Origin: Magicicada septendecula
Taxonomy: Eukaryota > Arthropoda > Insecta > Hemiptera > Cicadidae
Assembly (NCBI GenBank): GCA_034769895.1
Contig: CM068373.1
Location: 440,553,080-440,617,079, forward strand
DNA: 64,000 nucleotides
Direction: 5' to 3'
Positions 1 to 12,030 of this stretch are shown piece by piece. Below the pieces are notes generated by a model that was not told where the DNA came from, did no database searches, and worked only from the letters and a program-made list of their open reading frames with translations. Positions within the stretch are counted from its first letter, which is position 1, and each line of letters begins with the position of its first letter. A program made the position numbers and the translations under genes.

Positions 1-2735
1 TGGAACACTGCATCATGTTAAGGAAAGCTCAGGCCAAACTGAAACGTGCTGTTATACAATCAAAAAGATCTGTCTATAGATCCTTCGTATCCAAACTGGA
101 CTTCCGGAAAGATGGGATCAAAGCTCACAAGTTTATATCCAGCTTGAACAATGAAAAATCTTCTCGTCACTGGCAACCCATTAAAGTGAATGACAAACTA
201 CTCACCAGCTCCAGAGATATTGCTAAGGCATTAAGTAAAAATTACGCTACAATAAGCAGACTCCGTGTAAACGCGAATGAGCGGAAATCTATCTCCGACA
301 TTAAAGTTTCCTCTTGTCAAACCGAACAAGACTTCCTCATCTTCAACAAGGACTTTTCCCCAGATGAGCTCTCTCTTGCCATCAACTCGCTAAAAAAAGG
401 AAAATCTGCCGGACCAGACGAGGTCTTCCCGCCTTTCATTAAGAATCTTGGCAAGAAAGCACTAAAGACTCTCTTAAAACTAATCAACCTAACATGGAAT
501 GCACGTGTGCCCCAGCAATGGAGAAAAGCCGAAGTATTATCAATACTGAAAAAAGGCAAGCCTGCGAACAACCTAAATAACTACCGCCCTATTTCACTAA
601 CTAGTGTCTGCTCTAAAGTTACTGAAAAAATGGTCGAACGCAGACTCCGGGAATTTCTAGAGTCTAAAGGAGCCATTAGCGACTGCCAAGCAGGATTCCG
701 TAAGCACAGAGCAACCATGGACCAAGTTGTAAAGTTTACTCAGTCGGTAAAGGACGGTTTCCACAGAAAACAATCCACTGTAGCCGTCTTAGTGGACTTT
801 AAAGCTGCATATGACAAAATCTGGCGCGGTATGCTTGTTCACAAACTTAAGAAACTAGGAGTAAACGGGAACATGCTAAAGTGGATACAAAGCTTCCTCT
901 CGCAACGCTACATACGATGCAAATTCTTTAACGCAACTTCCCCATACAAACTACTACGTCAAGGTTTGCCGCAAGGGGCGGTACTAAGCTGTCTCCTTTT
1001 CAACGTAATGATAGACGACCTTAAGAATGCATTTCAAAAAATTCCAGGAATCTCATTCCTCTTCTTTGCTGACGATGTCCTGTTGTGGGCTACTGGAAGC
1101 AACGTAAACGCCCTCGTAGAAGCTCTAAACAAGGCTCTTTTTAACCTCGAGGTATGGTCAAGCCTCAACAAAATGGAAGTTAGTACCGATAAGACAGTGT
1201 CTCAAATCTTCACCATGTCCACTAGGGCCCCGGTAATAAATTTAAAATTCATGGGATCACCTCTAAGACAAGTATCGCTGTCCAAGTATCTGGGAATCAA
1301 CCTCGATAAGAAACTATCTTTCAGCACCCATGTCACAAGTACGGCCGATAAGGGTCAGAAACGTATCAATCTTCTCAAGAGACTAACTGCTACCAAGTGG
1401 GGAGCCACTCAAGATGTTCTATCCACGGCCTACAAAACATACGTCCGTCCAGTACTTGAATATGGCTCGGAAGTCACCTCACTTGCTAGTAAAACCAACC
1501 TAAATAAATACGACGTTGTCCAGAATAACGCTCTAAGAATTATAACCGGAGGAGCAAAATCAACCCCAATAGCGGCCATGCAACTTCAAACTGGCATCGA
1601 GCCTCTAGATAGCCGGAGGGATAAATGCACGCTTAAGTTTTGGGAAAGGGCTAAGAGAGTAGATGGGAATCACTGGAATGGATACAGAAGTGCAACCCAA
1701 CGACTCAAAACCCAAACTTCGCCTCTAACTCACGCTGAAGCTCTTATAAGCAAGTACCAACTATCATTGGACCGTCGGGCTCCCATACAGTACTACAATG
1801 CAGTGGCAAACGCTTTACCTGCAAAGCGGCTTGACCTAATCAGCCTAACAACCAACAAGGCCGAAGCCAACCCTATCGAGCTCAAGTCGTACGCCATAGA
1901 AACCATCAACCTTAGGTACCCTGCGAATGATTGGCTCCACATATACACTGACGGCTCATTCCTACCTGAAACGAGGGGAGCAGGCGCGGGATGGTTTTGT
2001 AGCCTCTTTGAGAATTCAACAGCTGTGGGAAGAAACGCTAGTAACTTCGATGGTGAGGTGTGCGCAGTCTACGAGGCTTCCAACCAGCTACTAGCCAAGA
2101 CCTTAGCACCAGGAAAAGTGGTATTTTTAATCGACTCCCAGTCCACAATTCTTGCGCTCACCAGCAACGCTCCCACCGACTGCCTGAGAACAATTCAGTG
2201 CCGCGCGAGACTTGCAGAGCTGATGTCAACCGGATGGATCGTTACCCTACAGTGGGTGCCAAGCCATGTAGGAATTCCTGGCAACGAAAGAGCCGACGTC
2301 AAAGCCAAAGAAGGAGCAGAATCGGAGCAGCCGGACGTGCCGCTTACTCTTAGTAGAGCCAATAACCTCATCACCTCAGTTATAAACACCTCCACACAAA
2401 GAACTCTAAAAACCCTGGGTACTGGTAAAAAGTGGGAAAGTCTTGCCACCGTAGGACCAATACCGAGACACCTGGACAGAGCTGAGGCCGTCGCCCGTTT
2501 CCGCCTTACTACCGGACATGACTACTTGCAAGCTCATCTACACCGCATCGGCCTAGCTGAGAACGAAACCTGTCCGCTTTGCAACTCCGGAAGAATGGAC
2601 GGAGAACACTTACGGGACTGCCAAGCACTCACATACCCGACCGACGACATAACCAATCGCTACTGGGAGGCTCGACGTCGAATGGTTGAGGAACCACGTA
2701 CGGGCGTTGGCTAAAGTAAAGTAAGTAAAGTAAAA
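1..2735 (+). mobile_element. Non-LTR retrotransposon (LINE), 3' part
   Basis: The intact ORF2 ends at 2714 and is followed almost at once by a short array of TAAAG/TAAG units (2713-2735). Such a simple-repeat tail is typical of I-like LINEs that end in short tandem repeats rather than poly(A). Directly after the tail the sequence becomes the 3' side of a Bel-Pao element on the other strand, so the LINE probably inserted there. There is almost no 3' UTR. The 5' end and target-site duplication are outside the window. Confidence 0.8.
15..2714 (+). CDS. LINE ORF2, reverse transcriptase plus RNase H (5' part outside window)
   Basis: This is the C-terminal 899 residues of a non-LTR retrotransposon ORF2 protein, which nicks target DNA and reverse-transcribes its own RNA. 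The frame is open to the first bases of the window, so base 15 is only the first visible ATG and the upstream endonuclease domain lies outside. RT landmarks in order: YRPISLTS near residue 190, motif A (VDFKAAYD, Asp about 261), motif B (LPQGAVLS), and the catalytic FADD at about 351-354. An RNase H domain follows: YTDGS (Asp about 646) and the late WVPSHVGIPGNERAD motif. A cysteine-histidine knuckle CPLC...EHLRDC lies near the end. RT plus RNase H suggests the I/LOA/R1 group rather than Jockey proper; the clade is inference. The frame has no internal stop, so this copy is young compared with the Bel-Pao element it interrupts. Confidence 0.93.
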   Translation: MLRKAQAKLKRAVIQSKRSVYRSFVSKLDFRKDGIKAHKFISSLNNEKSSRHWQPIKVNDKLLTSSRDIAKALSKNYATISRLRVNANERKSISDIKVSSCQTEQDFLIFNKDFSPDELSLAINSLKKGKSAGPDEVFPPFIKNLGKKALKTLLKLINLTWNARVPQQWRKAEVLSILKKGKPANNLNNYRPISLTSVCSKVTEKMVERRLREFLESKGAISDCQAGFRKHRATMDQVVKFTQSVKDGFHRKQSTVAVLVDFKAAYDKIWRGMLVHKLKKLGVNGNMLKWIQSFLSQRYIRCKFFNATSPYKLLRQGLPQGAVLSCLLFNVMIDDLKNAFQKIPGISFLFFADDVLLWATGSNVNALVEALNKALFNLEVWSSLNKMEVSTDKTVSQIFTMSTRAPVINLKFMGSPLRQVSLSKYLGINLDKKLSFSTHVTSTADKGQKRINLLKRLTATKWGATQDVLSTAYKTYVRPVLEYGSEVTSLASKTNLNKYDVVQNNALRIITGGAKSTPIAAMQLQTGIEPLDSRRDKCTLKFWERAKRVDGNHWNGYRSATQRLKTQTSPLTHAEALISKYQLSLDRRAPIQYYNAVANALPAKRLDLISLTTNKAEANPIELKSYAIETINLRYPANDWLHIYTDGSFLPETRGAGAGWFCSLFENSTAVGRNASNFDGEVCAVYEASNQLLAKTLAPGKVVFLIDSQSTILALTSNAPTDCLRTIQCRARLAELMSTGWIVTLQWVPSHVGIPGNERADVKAKEGAESEQPDVPLTLSRANNLITSVINTSTQRTLKTLGTGKKWESLATVGPIPRHLDRAEAVARFRLTTGHDYLQAHLHRIGLAENETCPLCNSGRMDGEHLRDCQALTYPTDDITNRYWEARRRMVEEPRTGVG

Positions 2736-2871
2736 GTGGGAATGTCCCGGGAGTGATACAAGGCAATGCGACAAAGTTCACATTCCTGATACGTGTCGTA
2801 TGATGCTCATGCGACTAGTCTGATGCCACCGGAAAGGGGCATAATTTATGGATGTGTCAACGTAGCATACC

Positions 2872-3379
2872 CTATGGGGTGCGAACTTCAGCAACGCGCA
2901 CTATTGAGTCCTGACCCGCATAAACATTTGTGATTACCCCGCGCTTCCATTGAAGGGGGGGGATTATCATCTAGAATGAGGACGAGCTGTCCAACAGTCA
3001 AATTCCTTGACGTAATGCGCCATTTGTTGCGCTGTTGCAACTGGTGCAAGTAATCTTTTGACCATCGTTTCCAGATGGATTGTGTGAATCTTTGGAGCAG
3101 CTGCCATCTGCCCAAACGACTAATACTGACTTGGGTATAGTCGGGCTCCGGGAGTGCCGTAAGTGGAGAACCGATTAGGAAATGAGCGGGAGTTAACAGT
3201 TCTGGGTCCCTAAAATCATTGGATATAGCGAATAAAGGGCGTGAGTTAAGGCAAGACTCTATTTGAGTTAGAATGGTAGAATACTCCTCGAAATTCAGGA
3301 CGGTACAGCCAATCACGCGACGCAAATGAAATTTGACACTTTTTACGCCGCTTTCCCACAGACCACCGAAATGAGGGGC
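2872..3379 (-). pseudogene. Bel-Pao integrase C-terminal part and terminal module
   Basis: The piece continues in frame after the TGA at 3380-3382, carrying the catalytic Glu in HFGGLWES, the tract SCLNSRPL, and the LTPAHFLIG motif and LGRWQLLQ region typical of Bel-Pao integrases. Near 2955-2962 an eight-base C run (minus strand) carries a one-base length change; in the neighbouring frame the end of the terminal module is still readable and stops at a TAG at 2872-2874. The homopolymer makes slippage, in nature or in sequencing, the probable cause. Confidence 0.83.
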
Positions 3380-5002
3380 TCAGGGTGGAATAAAGGACCA
3401 CTTGATGCCCTGAGAGCTGATAAACTCCTGAGTTGTTTGCTCAAATCCCTTAGATTTCAATAGTCTGTACAATTCGTGTAGTGTGCTGTTAGCATGACGA
3501 AAATTCGTACCATTGTCGGAGAATATCTGAGTGGGGATACCTCTACGCGCGATGAACCGTTTTAAGGCCGCTATGAAGGCGTCTGAGGTAAGATCTGATA
3601 CAAGTTCCAAATGAATGGCCTTAGTGCTCATGCATATAAATAAAGCAATATACGCTTTTGACGTCGATTTTGAGCGCTGCCCGCCATGACGCACAAATAC
3701 GGGCCCGGCATAGTCAACAGCAGATTGGGAAAATGGCTTAGCAGGCGTGACCCTGGAAGGGGGTAATTGTCCCAATAATTGGTTTGCGTCCCTAGCACGG
3801 TATCGGAAACAAGTGATGCATTTATGTATTACCGAGCGTATATAGGATTTATCATTAACGATCCAATATTTCTGCCTCAGAGAAAACTGGGTTAATTGTA
3901 CACCAGAGTGCAATAAACGAAGATGTTCGTTTTCTATGATTAACTTGCTGAGACGAGAATGCGGGTGTAGTATTATTTGATGTTTGCTCGCGTAGCTGAG
4001 CTGGGAGTGCTGCAGACGTCCACCCACTCGCAATATGCCTGTCTCATCAAGAAAGGGGTTGAGTGAGAGAATTTTACTGCTGTTGGGGATGCAGCGATGT
4101 GACTCAAGTTCCTTAACCTCAATGCTGAAGTGCAATTGCTGAGACTGGCGAATAAAAACCAAAAGTGTATCATGCAACTCCTGGGCTGACAAAAAGGAAG
4201 TGTCCCTGTCAGCAACGGGGAGCCTAGAGTTCAGAATAAACCTGCGGCAATATGAAAAAACGCGAATGAGTCTTGATAGAGATGAGTAATTTTCAACATA
4301 ACTGGATGTAGATGAAACGACAATTAGTGAGGTTTGGGCCTGCTTGCGTTGTTCCTGTTCCGGATGAGTGCAGGGAGAATGAGTATCGAAGGCACTGATG
4401 GGCCATGATGATGACTCATGGGACAACCAGGACGGACCATGCCACCATTGTGGGTGGCTGTGTAAAATACGAGGGAGGCAACCACGCGATAAAATGTCGG
4501 CAGGGTTGTCCAGTGATGATACATGGTGGCAAGTTCCCCGGGTAGTGAGACGCTGTATTTCAGCGACACGGTTGGCGACAAACACCTTCCATCGGGAGGA
4601 TTGCTGATGGATCCAATGTAAGGCTATCATTGAGTCCGAGTAGAAATATAATTCGTCGAATTTGTAGTTGACGACGTCTATTACCTTGGAAGTTAACTGA
4701 GCCAGCAATAGGCAAGCGCAAAGTTCAAGCCTGGGTAACGTTATCTGCTTCAATGGAGCGACTCTAGATTTGGAACATAACAGGTTTGACGATATGGCGT
4801 CGTTTGAATAGACCGTACGCACATAGATACAGCACGCGTAACCTTTAGCTGACGCGTCGGCAAATCCATGAAGCTGGAATGAAATGATTCGGTAATTGTT
4901 TAGACTCTTGACGGACCTCGAAATTTTAAAACGAGTGTCTGACACCAATTGAGAATAGAGTTCTAACCATTGATCAGACAATGAACCTGATAAGGGTTCG
5001 TC
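3380..5002 (-). pseudogene. Bel-Pao RNase H and integrase (zinc finger, first two catalytic Asp)
   Basis: The RNase H comes first (FADASAKGYACCIYVR, then LYFYSDSMIALHWI and NPADILSRG), followed by the H2C2 integrase zinc finger (HLRLLHSG ... CITCFRYR) and the integrase core with DYAGP and SDNGTNF supplying two of the three acidic residues. The frame ends at a TGA (3380-3382) standing where the family usually has an Arg codon, consistent with a CGA to TGA transition at a CpG. The third catalytic residue (Glu of HFGGLWES) lies beyond that stop, so even this longest piece would not make a working integrase. Confidence 0.88.
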
Positions 5003-5332
5003 CTAACTTGTACCCGCTAACCACAATCGTTGTATAAAATGCTTGCACCAAAATGTAATAGGGCCAATGAGGCCCAAAGGGTCGTAAATGCCTGCGATGA
5101 CCGATAGCACACTTCTCTTGTTGACCACCGCCACATTGACATTCCTCTGAACGTTATATAAAAAACTGTCTTCGTTGACGTTCCATTGAATGCCCAATGT
5201 ACGCACATTTTGGTTTTTGCTAAAGTCATGGGAGACGTGAGCGCGAGAGGCTATAATGGTCTGGTCATTAGAAAACCATTTATGTAAGGTAAAACCATAT
5301 CGGCTTAGTAAATTTATGATGTCAGATTTCAC
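5003..5332 (-). pseudogene. Bel-Pao RT thumb/connection segment
   Basis: This is the in-frame continuation of the RT after the TAA at 5333-5335: it contains GFTLHKWFSN and the IYDPLGLIGP motif typical of the Bel-Pao RT-RNase H connection. It is closed by a TAG at 5003-5005 that stands where the family normally has Trp. The same frame goes on below 5003. Confidence 0.82.
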
Positions 5333-5845
5333 TTAAGATAGAACGTTCGGGTTATCTGAGCTCGTCATGAGATCGTCCACATAAAAATCATTGGCTATGG
5401 CTAAGCAAGCTATAGGGTATTTGGTTTCATTTTCTTGGGCTATTTGAGCCAGACATCTTGTAGCAAGAAATGAGGCACTTGCAGTCCCATATGTGACTGT
5501 CCTCAAGGCGTAATGTTGGAGTTCCTTATGCGGGGCGTCGCGCCAAACAATACGCTGCAAATTGGAATCCTTAGGATTAACTAAAATTTGCCGATACATC
5601 TTTTCAATGTCTGAAATGAGGACGTATCGGTGAGTTCGGAATCGAGCCATAATAGAGAACAGATCCTGCTGGACCGTGGGACCGACCATCAGTGTATCGT
5701 TCAAGGACAAATTATTTGTCGTTTTACCGGAGCCGTCGAAAACAACTCGCAACTTGGTAGTTATGCTGGAACCTTTAAAGACTGAGTGGTGCGGCAAATA
5801 AAAGGTGTCTGACTTGTCAAGCGACAAAGTGAAGACATGTGACCA
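5333..5845 (-). pseudogene. Bel-Pao reverse transcriptase core
   Basis: The segment contains the RT fingers (LRVVFDGS), motif A (ISDIEKMYRQI) and the catalytic box YVDDL near 5368-5382, as in Bel-Pao RTs. It ends at an in-frame TAA at 5333-5335, and the same frame continues directly on the other side, so a single nonsense change splits the polymerase. Its upstream edge is a frameshift near 5828-5855. Confidence 0.87.
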
Positions 5846-6438
5846 AGATTTAAATATTCATGCATGAACTCGCTATAACCTTTGTGAAGGGCAGGGTTCT
5901 GCTTGAACTTAAGTTCTAATGACTGAAACCTGCGGATAGCTCCGCGAAGAGAATCGCCCAAGTGAGACTTGTCTGACCTGCGAGGCAGGGATACCAAAAA
6001 TCTGCCATCCTCATTACGGACAGTATTGGACACAAAATGATTCTCGCATTCGAGTCCTCAGCGGAGGGATCACGAATAGAAACTTCCTCCAACTTCCAAA
6101 ATTCCTTTAGTTGAGAGGAAATGGCACTATCATTTTCACATACCATAAATGATGAAACCGGTTTCGTCATGTCGACATTAAACGGCAAGTTACCTGCGAG
6201 AATGAATCCTAGTTTTGTCTCCTGAATTATTGGGAAATGCGGGCTACGGATAAACTTGATAGGTTCAATTAATTGCAAGAAATACTGAGCACCGAGCAAT
6301 AAATCGACTTGCGACGAGAAGTTGAGTTGTGGGTCGGCTAAGAATATGCCCTTTGGTAAATTTAAAGATGCGACATCAAATGATTCCGCCGGGAGATTAT
6401 TAGTGATGCTGGGAAGCACAGCGCAATGTATGTTTAAA
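5830..6438 (-). pseudogene. Bel-Pao protease end and reverse transcriptase N-terminal region
   Basis: This stretch carries the remainder of the retroviral-type protease domain (LLLGAQYF and LGFILAGN motifs) and the linker leading into the reverse transcriptase. Two frames are needed to cover it: one from about 6438 to about 6050 and another from about 6045 to about 5840, so there is a frameshift near 6040-6060 and a second near 5828-5855 before the RT core. It lies between the gag/protease piece and the RT core with no gap, showing one gene broken by small indels rather than separate genes. Confidence 0.8.
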
Positions 6439-7235
6439 CTAAAATGTATATAGCGAGAATGTAACCTTACTGAAGTCAGCTTGGGACAATGAATTGTTTA
6501 TACCCGTTATGGGCAATTGAGATTTAATTAGTTTCAGACCCATGCGACGTGCGAAATCCATAGTACAGAAGTTAGCCTGCGAACCAGAGTCTAATAAAAT
6601 CCTAACCGGGTGCTTTCTACCTGCATGGTCAGTTGTCATGCAGACTGCGGTAGATAATAATATGGACTTATTTGTTTGTAATTTTAGCGAACACTGGTTG
6701 TTACTGGACGATTCGTTTTTGTTAGGCATATGAATCATTGTGTGATGGCGTTTCGCACACGTTCTGCAAGAAAATTTAGAGGGACAGTGGGCACTATCGT
6801 GGTCTGGCCGAATGCAATTTAGACAAAGTTTATTTTTGACTATAATATTTTTTCTCTCCTGTTGAGTAAGCGTTATAAATTGTGAGCAATCAGTAAGTCG
6901 GTGTTTACCCTTGCACAGCTGACATATATTATTTCCGACATGGGAATGGAATGTTGCTTTGGACGCATTCACCGTTTTAATTGCCTTGCGATAGTGAGCC
7001 TTATCGCCAACGTTTATCTTGCTTGTTGAAGTGGTTCCGCTGTCCAGGTTTTGCAATAACTGTCTACAGGTATTTAACAATTTTATGAAGTTACTACAGT
7101 TAGGAAATCGTTCTTCTGACAAACTTTCTTTCCAAAGACGAAGCGTGTAATTATCGAGTTTTTGGGCCAAGTAATGAATGAGAATAATTTCGAATGTATT
7201 TACGGGTAGATTTAAGGAGTTTAACGCATTGATAT
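6439..7235 (-). pseudogene. Bel-Pao gag C-terminal part and start of protease
   Basis: The real Bel-Pao sequence begins at about 7235; the first residues of the longer open frame up to 7302 belong to the inserted LTR element. It holds a gag segment (NALNSLNLPV region), then three Cys/His knuckles (CQLCKGKH..., CLNCIRPDHDSAHC, CRTCAKRHH) that bind nucleic acid, then the aspartic protease active site LLDSGSQANFC near 6580-6610. The frame stops at 6439 after a frameshift around 6440-6475; protease sequence resumes in another frame just below. No start codon remains because the 5' part was displaced by the insertion. Confidence 0.85.
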
Positions 7236-8339
7236 TGTAATAAATTAAAAATATTGAGTTGTGATGATGATCTGATGTGATTCTGCTGTAATCAAGCCCC
7301 ACTGTTTGGGCTAGCCAATTTGTAATAAAATAGAAATATTAGATATTGAGTCTGTATATTCTTAATTTGTGTGTTTAATTGGAGTGGCTCTCGACGTCTT
7401 ACTGGCCTGAAACACTTCCTTAAGTTTCCCAGCTGGTCGAGTCTCAATGGTAGCAAGACTGGTCGAGTAGCGTAATGTTGATGAAGAAATATATGTTCAG
7501 CTTCACCGAAAGTTTCAAAACAAAATTTGTTGTTTTGAAAAAAAAATTTAAAATAAAATTATGTTTATAAAAAAAATAATTAAAAAAAAATTTTCTTTTT
7601 ATTAATTAATTAATTATAATCAATTAGTTAATATAGGGCTGTGAAGTTTTAAAAAGTGTAATGCTCTTCTGAAAAATTTTATTAAATTTTTGGTATATGT
7701 TAAATCAACTACCACCACTCATAAGATTATCTTCAGGACAATCGATATTTGTTTACCTTTTTGTTTTTTAGGTTATCTTCACTTATAGGTGGTAAAGTCC
7801 TGGTAGATTATTAATTAGAATTAAATTAGTGGTAATTAGAAATATTTAGGAAATAAAGAACTATTTAGTGTTGAAAAGTATTAATGTTTTATTAGTTAAT
7901 AGCAATATTGACTCTTATCGATTATAATATCGATTCTCAGGATATCGAAAAAGTTACAAAGTATATTATATAAAAATCATACAGGGTTCTTTAAACAGCC
8001 AATTATTATCAAAGTCAGAGAAATCGGGCCAATATTTAAAAAGTATAACGTTACAACAAATTAATAATTATTACTAAATACAGACATTGAAAATAAATTT
8101 GAAAATAATATAATTGTTTTCACCAACAGCTGATATGATCACGGAAGCATTGAGGTTGACAAAAACAAATGGCTGCCATCCAGATGATCAAAATGTCGCT
8201 CGATTCTGCTATGTTCTGAATAATATATTTTCCGGCAGTATTCCTGTTCTGGTGTCTGCAAATCTCTTGTTAAATGTTGTGTAGTGCCTGGTGTAATGTT
8301 TCTGGGTTGTATTTTGTGTATCCGTGTAAATATAAGTTC

Positions 8340-11300
8340 AAACTCTTTTCCCTATTCCGACACTAAATACGGTTATTGTATTATACAGTTTTGTGGTGTT
8401 TTTCGGAATAGATATGTATTGTTCAGTGTTAATTAGTGTTTCTTGATTGTTTTTGTCACAATGTATATGTTCTGGAAGGATTTTATAAGTCACTCGCGAT
8501 TTCACAATAACGTACTATTCACCGCTCAACTTTACCGTTGTAAGTTAGGTTAGATCGTCACAAAACGTTTGTCATGTTAACCGTTCAAATATCAATAATC
8601 AACTAACCTATTTCCTTCAGTTTCAATTAAACTCTTAGCCAATATAATATTATTCTTAACATTGTTCAAATAAAATTTCACATCCTGTGCACACTTTAAA
8701 ATTCACTATATAAATGCCTAAACTTTGGTTATTTATCAATTTTATTTACTAGATGTTATTTAAATTAATCTTTCAGTTCATTCGGCTTATTTTCAGATTA
8801 AATAATGCCGTTTTATAGTGTTTTCTGTCCAAAAATAGTAATTTTACTTTCAGTTTGATATTCTCTGATAAGTCAAAACATTTCCAAAATTTACTTCCTG
8901 TTATAATGTAAATTCAGCCATTTTATCAGTTATATTTAATATTAATAATCCTATATTGTATTAAAAGGTTTATATTCCTTTATTTTCTAGTAATTAATTG
9001 AATTAGTTGTATTCTGAAACATTATTCTGAAATATATGACTCCCATGTCCAAATTTCTGAGTTTAGTCATTTTCATTTTTATTTATAATTCTGAATATAA
9101 TTTATTAAAATCTCTCTAAATGGTATGTGCAATTATATGGCTTGATCTCAAGTTTATTTTGTCTAAACCCCTTTTGTTTATTTGCATTAAAATGAGCAAT
9201 TTCTCTGTTTTGATGAAGTTTGGTTTCCATTCTTTTGGCCTAGGTTTTTTAACATTTTTTCCTTACAAAAACTTTACAAACAATATATGATGTGTGATAC
9301 CCTCTCTGACTTTTACATATAGAATTATAAATTAAACATGTTTTCCAAATTACACAATAACAATTAGTATTGGTTACAATACAAATAACAGTTAAACAAA
9401 TAAAGAATATTTTTAAATAAATGGTTGTCTTCAAATCAGACATTTTACAACAAAATCCTTATTTCTAACATGGAAATATGGTTTACAAAAAAGGTTTTTT
9501 ACTAACTAACATCTTAATTACTCCCTACTATTTATAAGTAGTAATTATTTTTATAGTTCTGATGTTAGTTGTATCAGACCCAAACAAATGGTCTTATATC
9601 TAACACATTTTTAAACATTCTTATACTATATACATAAAAACCTTATATTTATATTCTTATTTCTAACTATTATTATAAGTAGGATTCTACAGTTTTTATA
9701 CCGTCTTTTACACATTGTCTTTGGGGAATTGTACCCTGTCATTAATAAATAAATAGTATAAATTGTTCGAAAAGTATTATGAAATCTGTTTTTCTTTTTG
9801 CATATAAAACAAAATGTTATTTTAAACAGATTTATGTCTTATAAACAACATATTGTCACAGTACACATTTCAAGTCATTGAAAATTGCATATTTCATTGC
9901 ATTCAATGTTTGTGATTGCCAAGAATGAAACACAAGGTTCATTTTTTATAATACCCAAAACTATCACTGGTTCACTTTGCACTTTTATATTATGTTATTG
10001 CTAAATGGTCGTATAGTCTTATTAACATAATAAATTGGTTAGCGTTTTTCAATGGAGATTTGTTCCATGGGTATTATATTATTGTTTCATCTTAGTTCAC
10101 AGGAAACTTTTACTTTATACACTTCTCTCTCTTAAATTTATATACATGTGGTTTTCATTTCGTTATACTTTTATTTTTAAATATTTATTTTGAGGATATA
10201 GGGATTTGGGTGTCTTTTATAAGAGCATGACATCTTCTTCAGGATGCTGCCTTCTTCTTCTTTCATCAGTCTTCTTTTCTCCTGCCTTCTGGGATTGGTA
10301 TCTTCTCCATCTTCTTCTTGATGCCATCAGGTTTCTTGGGATTTTCTCCATCTTCTTCTTTATTTTAGAAATACACCACCTGTGTTGTTTGATCTTGGCT
10401 TATTTTAGGGTTTCTATTCTATTTATTCTTCCTCGTTGTGGGTTTGGTCATATTCAGTACTGCTTTCTTATTTACTTTTTTACCTTCCTGGGTTATACCT
10501 TGAAAACCTTTGGTTATGAGACTGGTTTTGGATGACTCATCGCTAGTAACTCCTTTTATTTGAACTTGTATTTTCTTTATAATAATGATTTCTTTCCACA
10601 GTTGCTATGAATTAATCTATTTATATTAAACTTAATGCTTTCTTCCAAATTTAAATATTATAACTTCATTATTCTAATGATCAATTGCCATTCAATATTA
10701 AGCATACATCTGTCACGTTACAGATTGCTTCCCTCCAGAAGTAATTATTTCAGACATGTTTATGGATGAAATAATTTCTTATGATAATTTCATCATTTCT
10801 TATAATTCATTCTCTTCTCCATTTTTATATCGACTTTTTTATATTAGAGTTTAATTAATTTTATATATATAGTTACTTGTTTTACTACTGATCCTTTTCG
10901 GATAGTTAGTGTCTTCTGAGATATATTATTATTGTAATACATTTTCTTTCTTTATCAACTTCGTGTTGTATCCTTGGGATATTAATTCCCTAACATTCCC
11001 TATCACGTGGGCTGGGGCAGATCAGAGGGGCACTGTACGCTACTTCTCTGCTGGCCATACACCACTTCTATAAATTGAGTACAGAGGCATATCCATCCCT
11101 GCTAAAAAAAAAACATAATGCTGCTGGAATTATCTTCAGTCAGTCATCGAATAAATAAATAAAAAGTAGTCTCATTTTCGACTAATAAAAATATCTTTGG
11201 ATTCTCCACTTCGTAGTCTCTCAGATTATCTCACATTTTCTATCTTAATAAATCTTCATAATCATTATTATACTCATTACATATATATTTTTTCAAAACT

Positions 11301-12030
11301 CTTAACTTGTCTGATATATTTATTTTTATTATGGTTAAAAACCTTTCTTTTAATAATTCTGGTTACTGTTTACAGCGTAACTCTCTTTCTTCTCCATCTG
11401 AATTCTCTTTATACTTTCTTCTGGTTACTCATAGTATTAGCATGGTCTTTATATATATTCTTTCTTATTCATTATTTGAATGGTCTTAATATATTATGTT
11501 TAATTTTTTAACATTGTATCTTTACTTTAGATATACAGGTTGTTATATTGATCATTTTATTTAAACATTTTGGTTCTTTCCTTTCTCTTAGAAAGCTATT
11601 AATCCGCCGTCGCATTCATTAGCATTAATTCATTTATATTATATTTCATGTGGTATTTCTTCTCTTTGCATTTCATATAGGTCTTATTATTATCATTTGT
11701 TCAAAATCATCTTCTCCATCTGTTTGGTATGAGTTGTTCTTCTTTACTCTTAATTAACTGTTTTCATTATCGTTTCATAGGTAATTAGTCTCTTTGCTTC
11801 CAAATTTTTTCTTCTCTTACATATTACACTCTTTTTTGTTATTCTTCTCTACTCCTTCAAATGCTATTGTGAATATCTAGCATTTATTCTGGATTAACGT
11901 TAATTCTCTTTTCTGAATTAATCACTTTATTTTCTTCTCAATTCAATTATAATTGACACATAATTATTTTTTGGAACTTGGTTAGTTTTAATGTAAAATT
12001 CAAACTATTCTTTTTATTTAATTGAAAAAT
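8340..12030 (-). other. AT-rich non-coding interior of LTR element copy 1
   Basis: No credible gene was found in this stretch. The short open frames here are rich in Phe, Leu and Ile as expected of T-rich strands. A 64-codon minus-strand frame (9249-9443) begins with a signal-peptide-like hydrophobic run and has several Cys, but nothing else supports it. The 10206-10535 region is purine-rich on the minus strand, with AAGAAGATGGAGAA-like runs. An env gene could once have been here but cannot be recognised. Confidence 0.5.

Larger units (their letters stand above)
2736..7235 (-). mobile_element. Decayed Bel-Pao LTR retrotransposon, truncated at both sides
   Basis: Reading the minus strand from 7235 downward, the order is gag zinc knuckles, aspartic protease, reverse transcriptase, RNase H, integrase zinc finger, integrase core and a C-terminal module, which is the Bel-Pao order. 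The frame is broken by three in-frame stops (TAA 5333-5335, TAG 5003-5005, TGA 3380-3382) and about four frameshifts (near 6440-6475, 6040-6060, 5828-5855 and the C8 run at 2955-2962). The N-terminal gag is cut off at 7235/7236 by the insertion of the 8-kb LTR element. No LTR of this element could be delimited; 2736-2871 may be its 3' untranslated or LTR sequence. Confidence 0.88.

Noticed and set aside
9249..9443. 64-codon minus-strand frame with a signal-peptide-like start and several Cys (copy at 17264)
   Set aside because: It lies in T/A-rich DNA with no neighbour, no recognisable domain and no further frame to make an env gene; chance is the simpler reading.
10206..10535. 109-codon plus-strand hydrophobic frame (copy at 18221)
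   Set aside because: Phe/Leu/Ile excess is expected of a T/C-rich strand; no motif supports a membrane protein.
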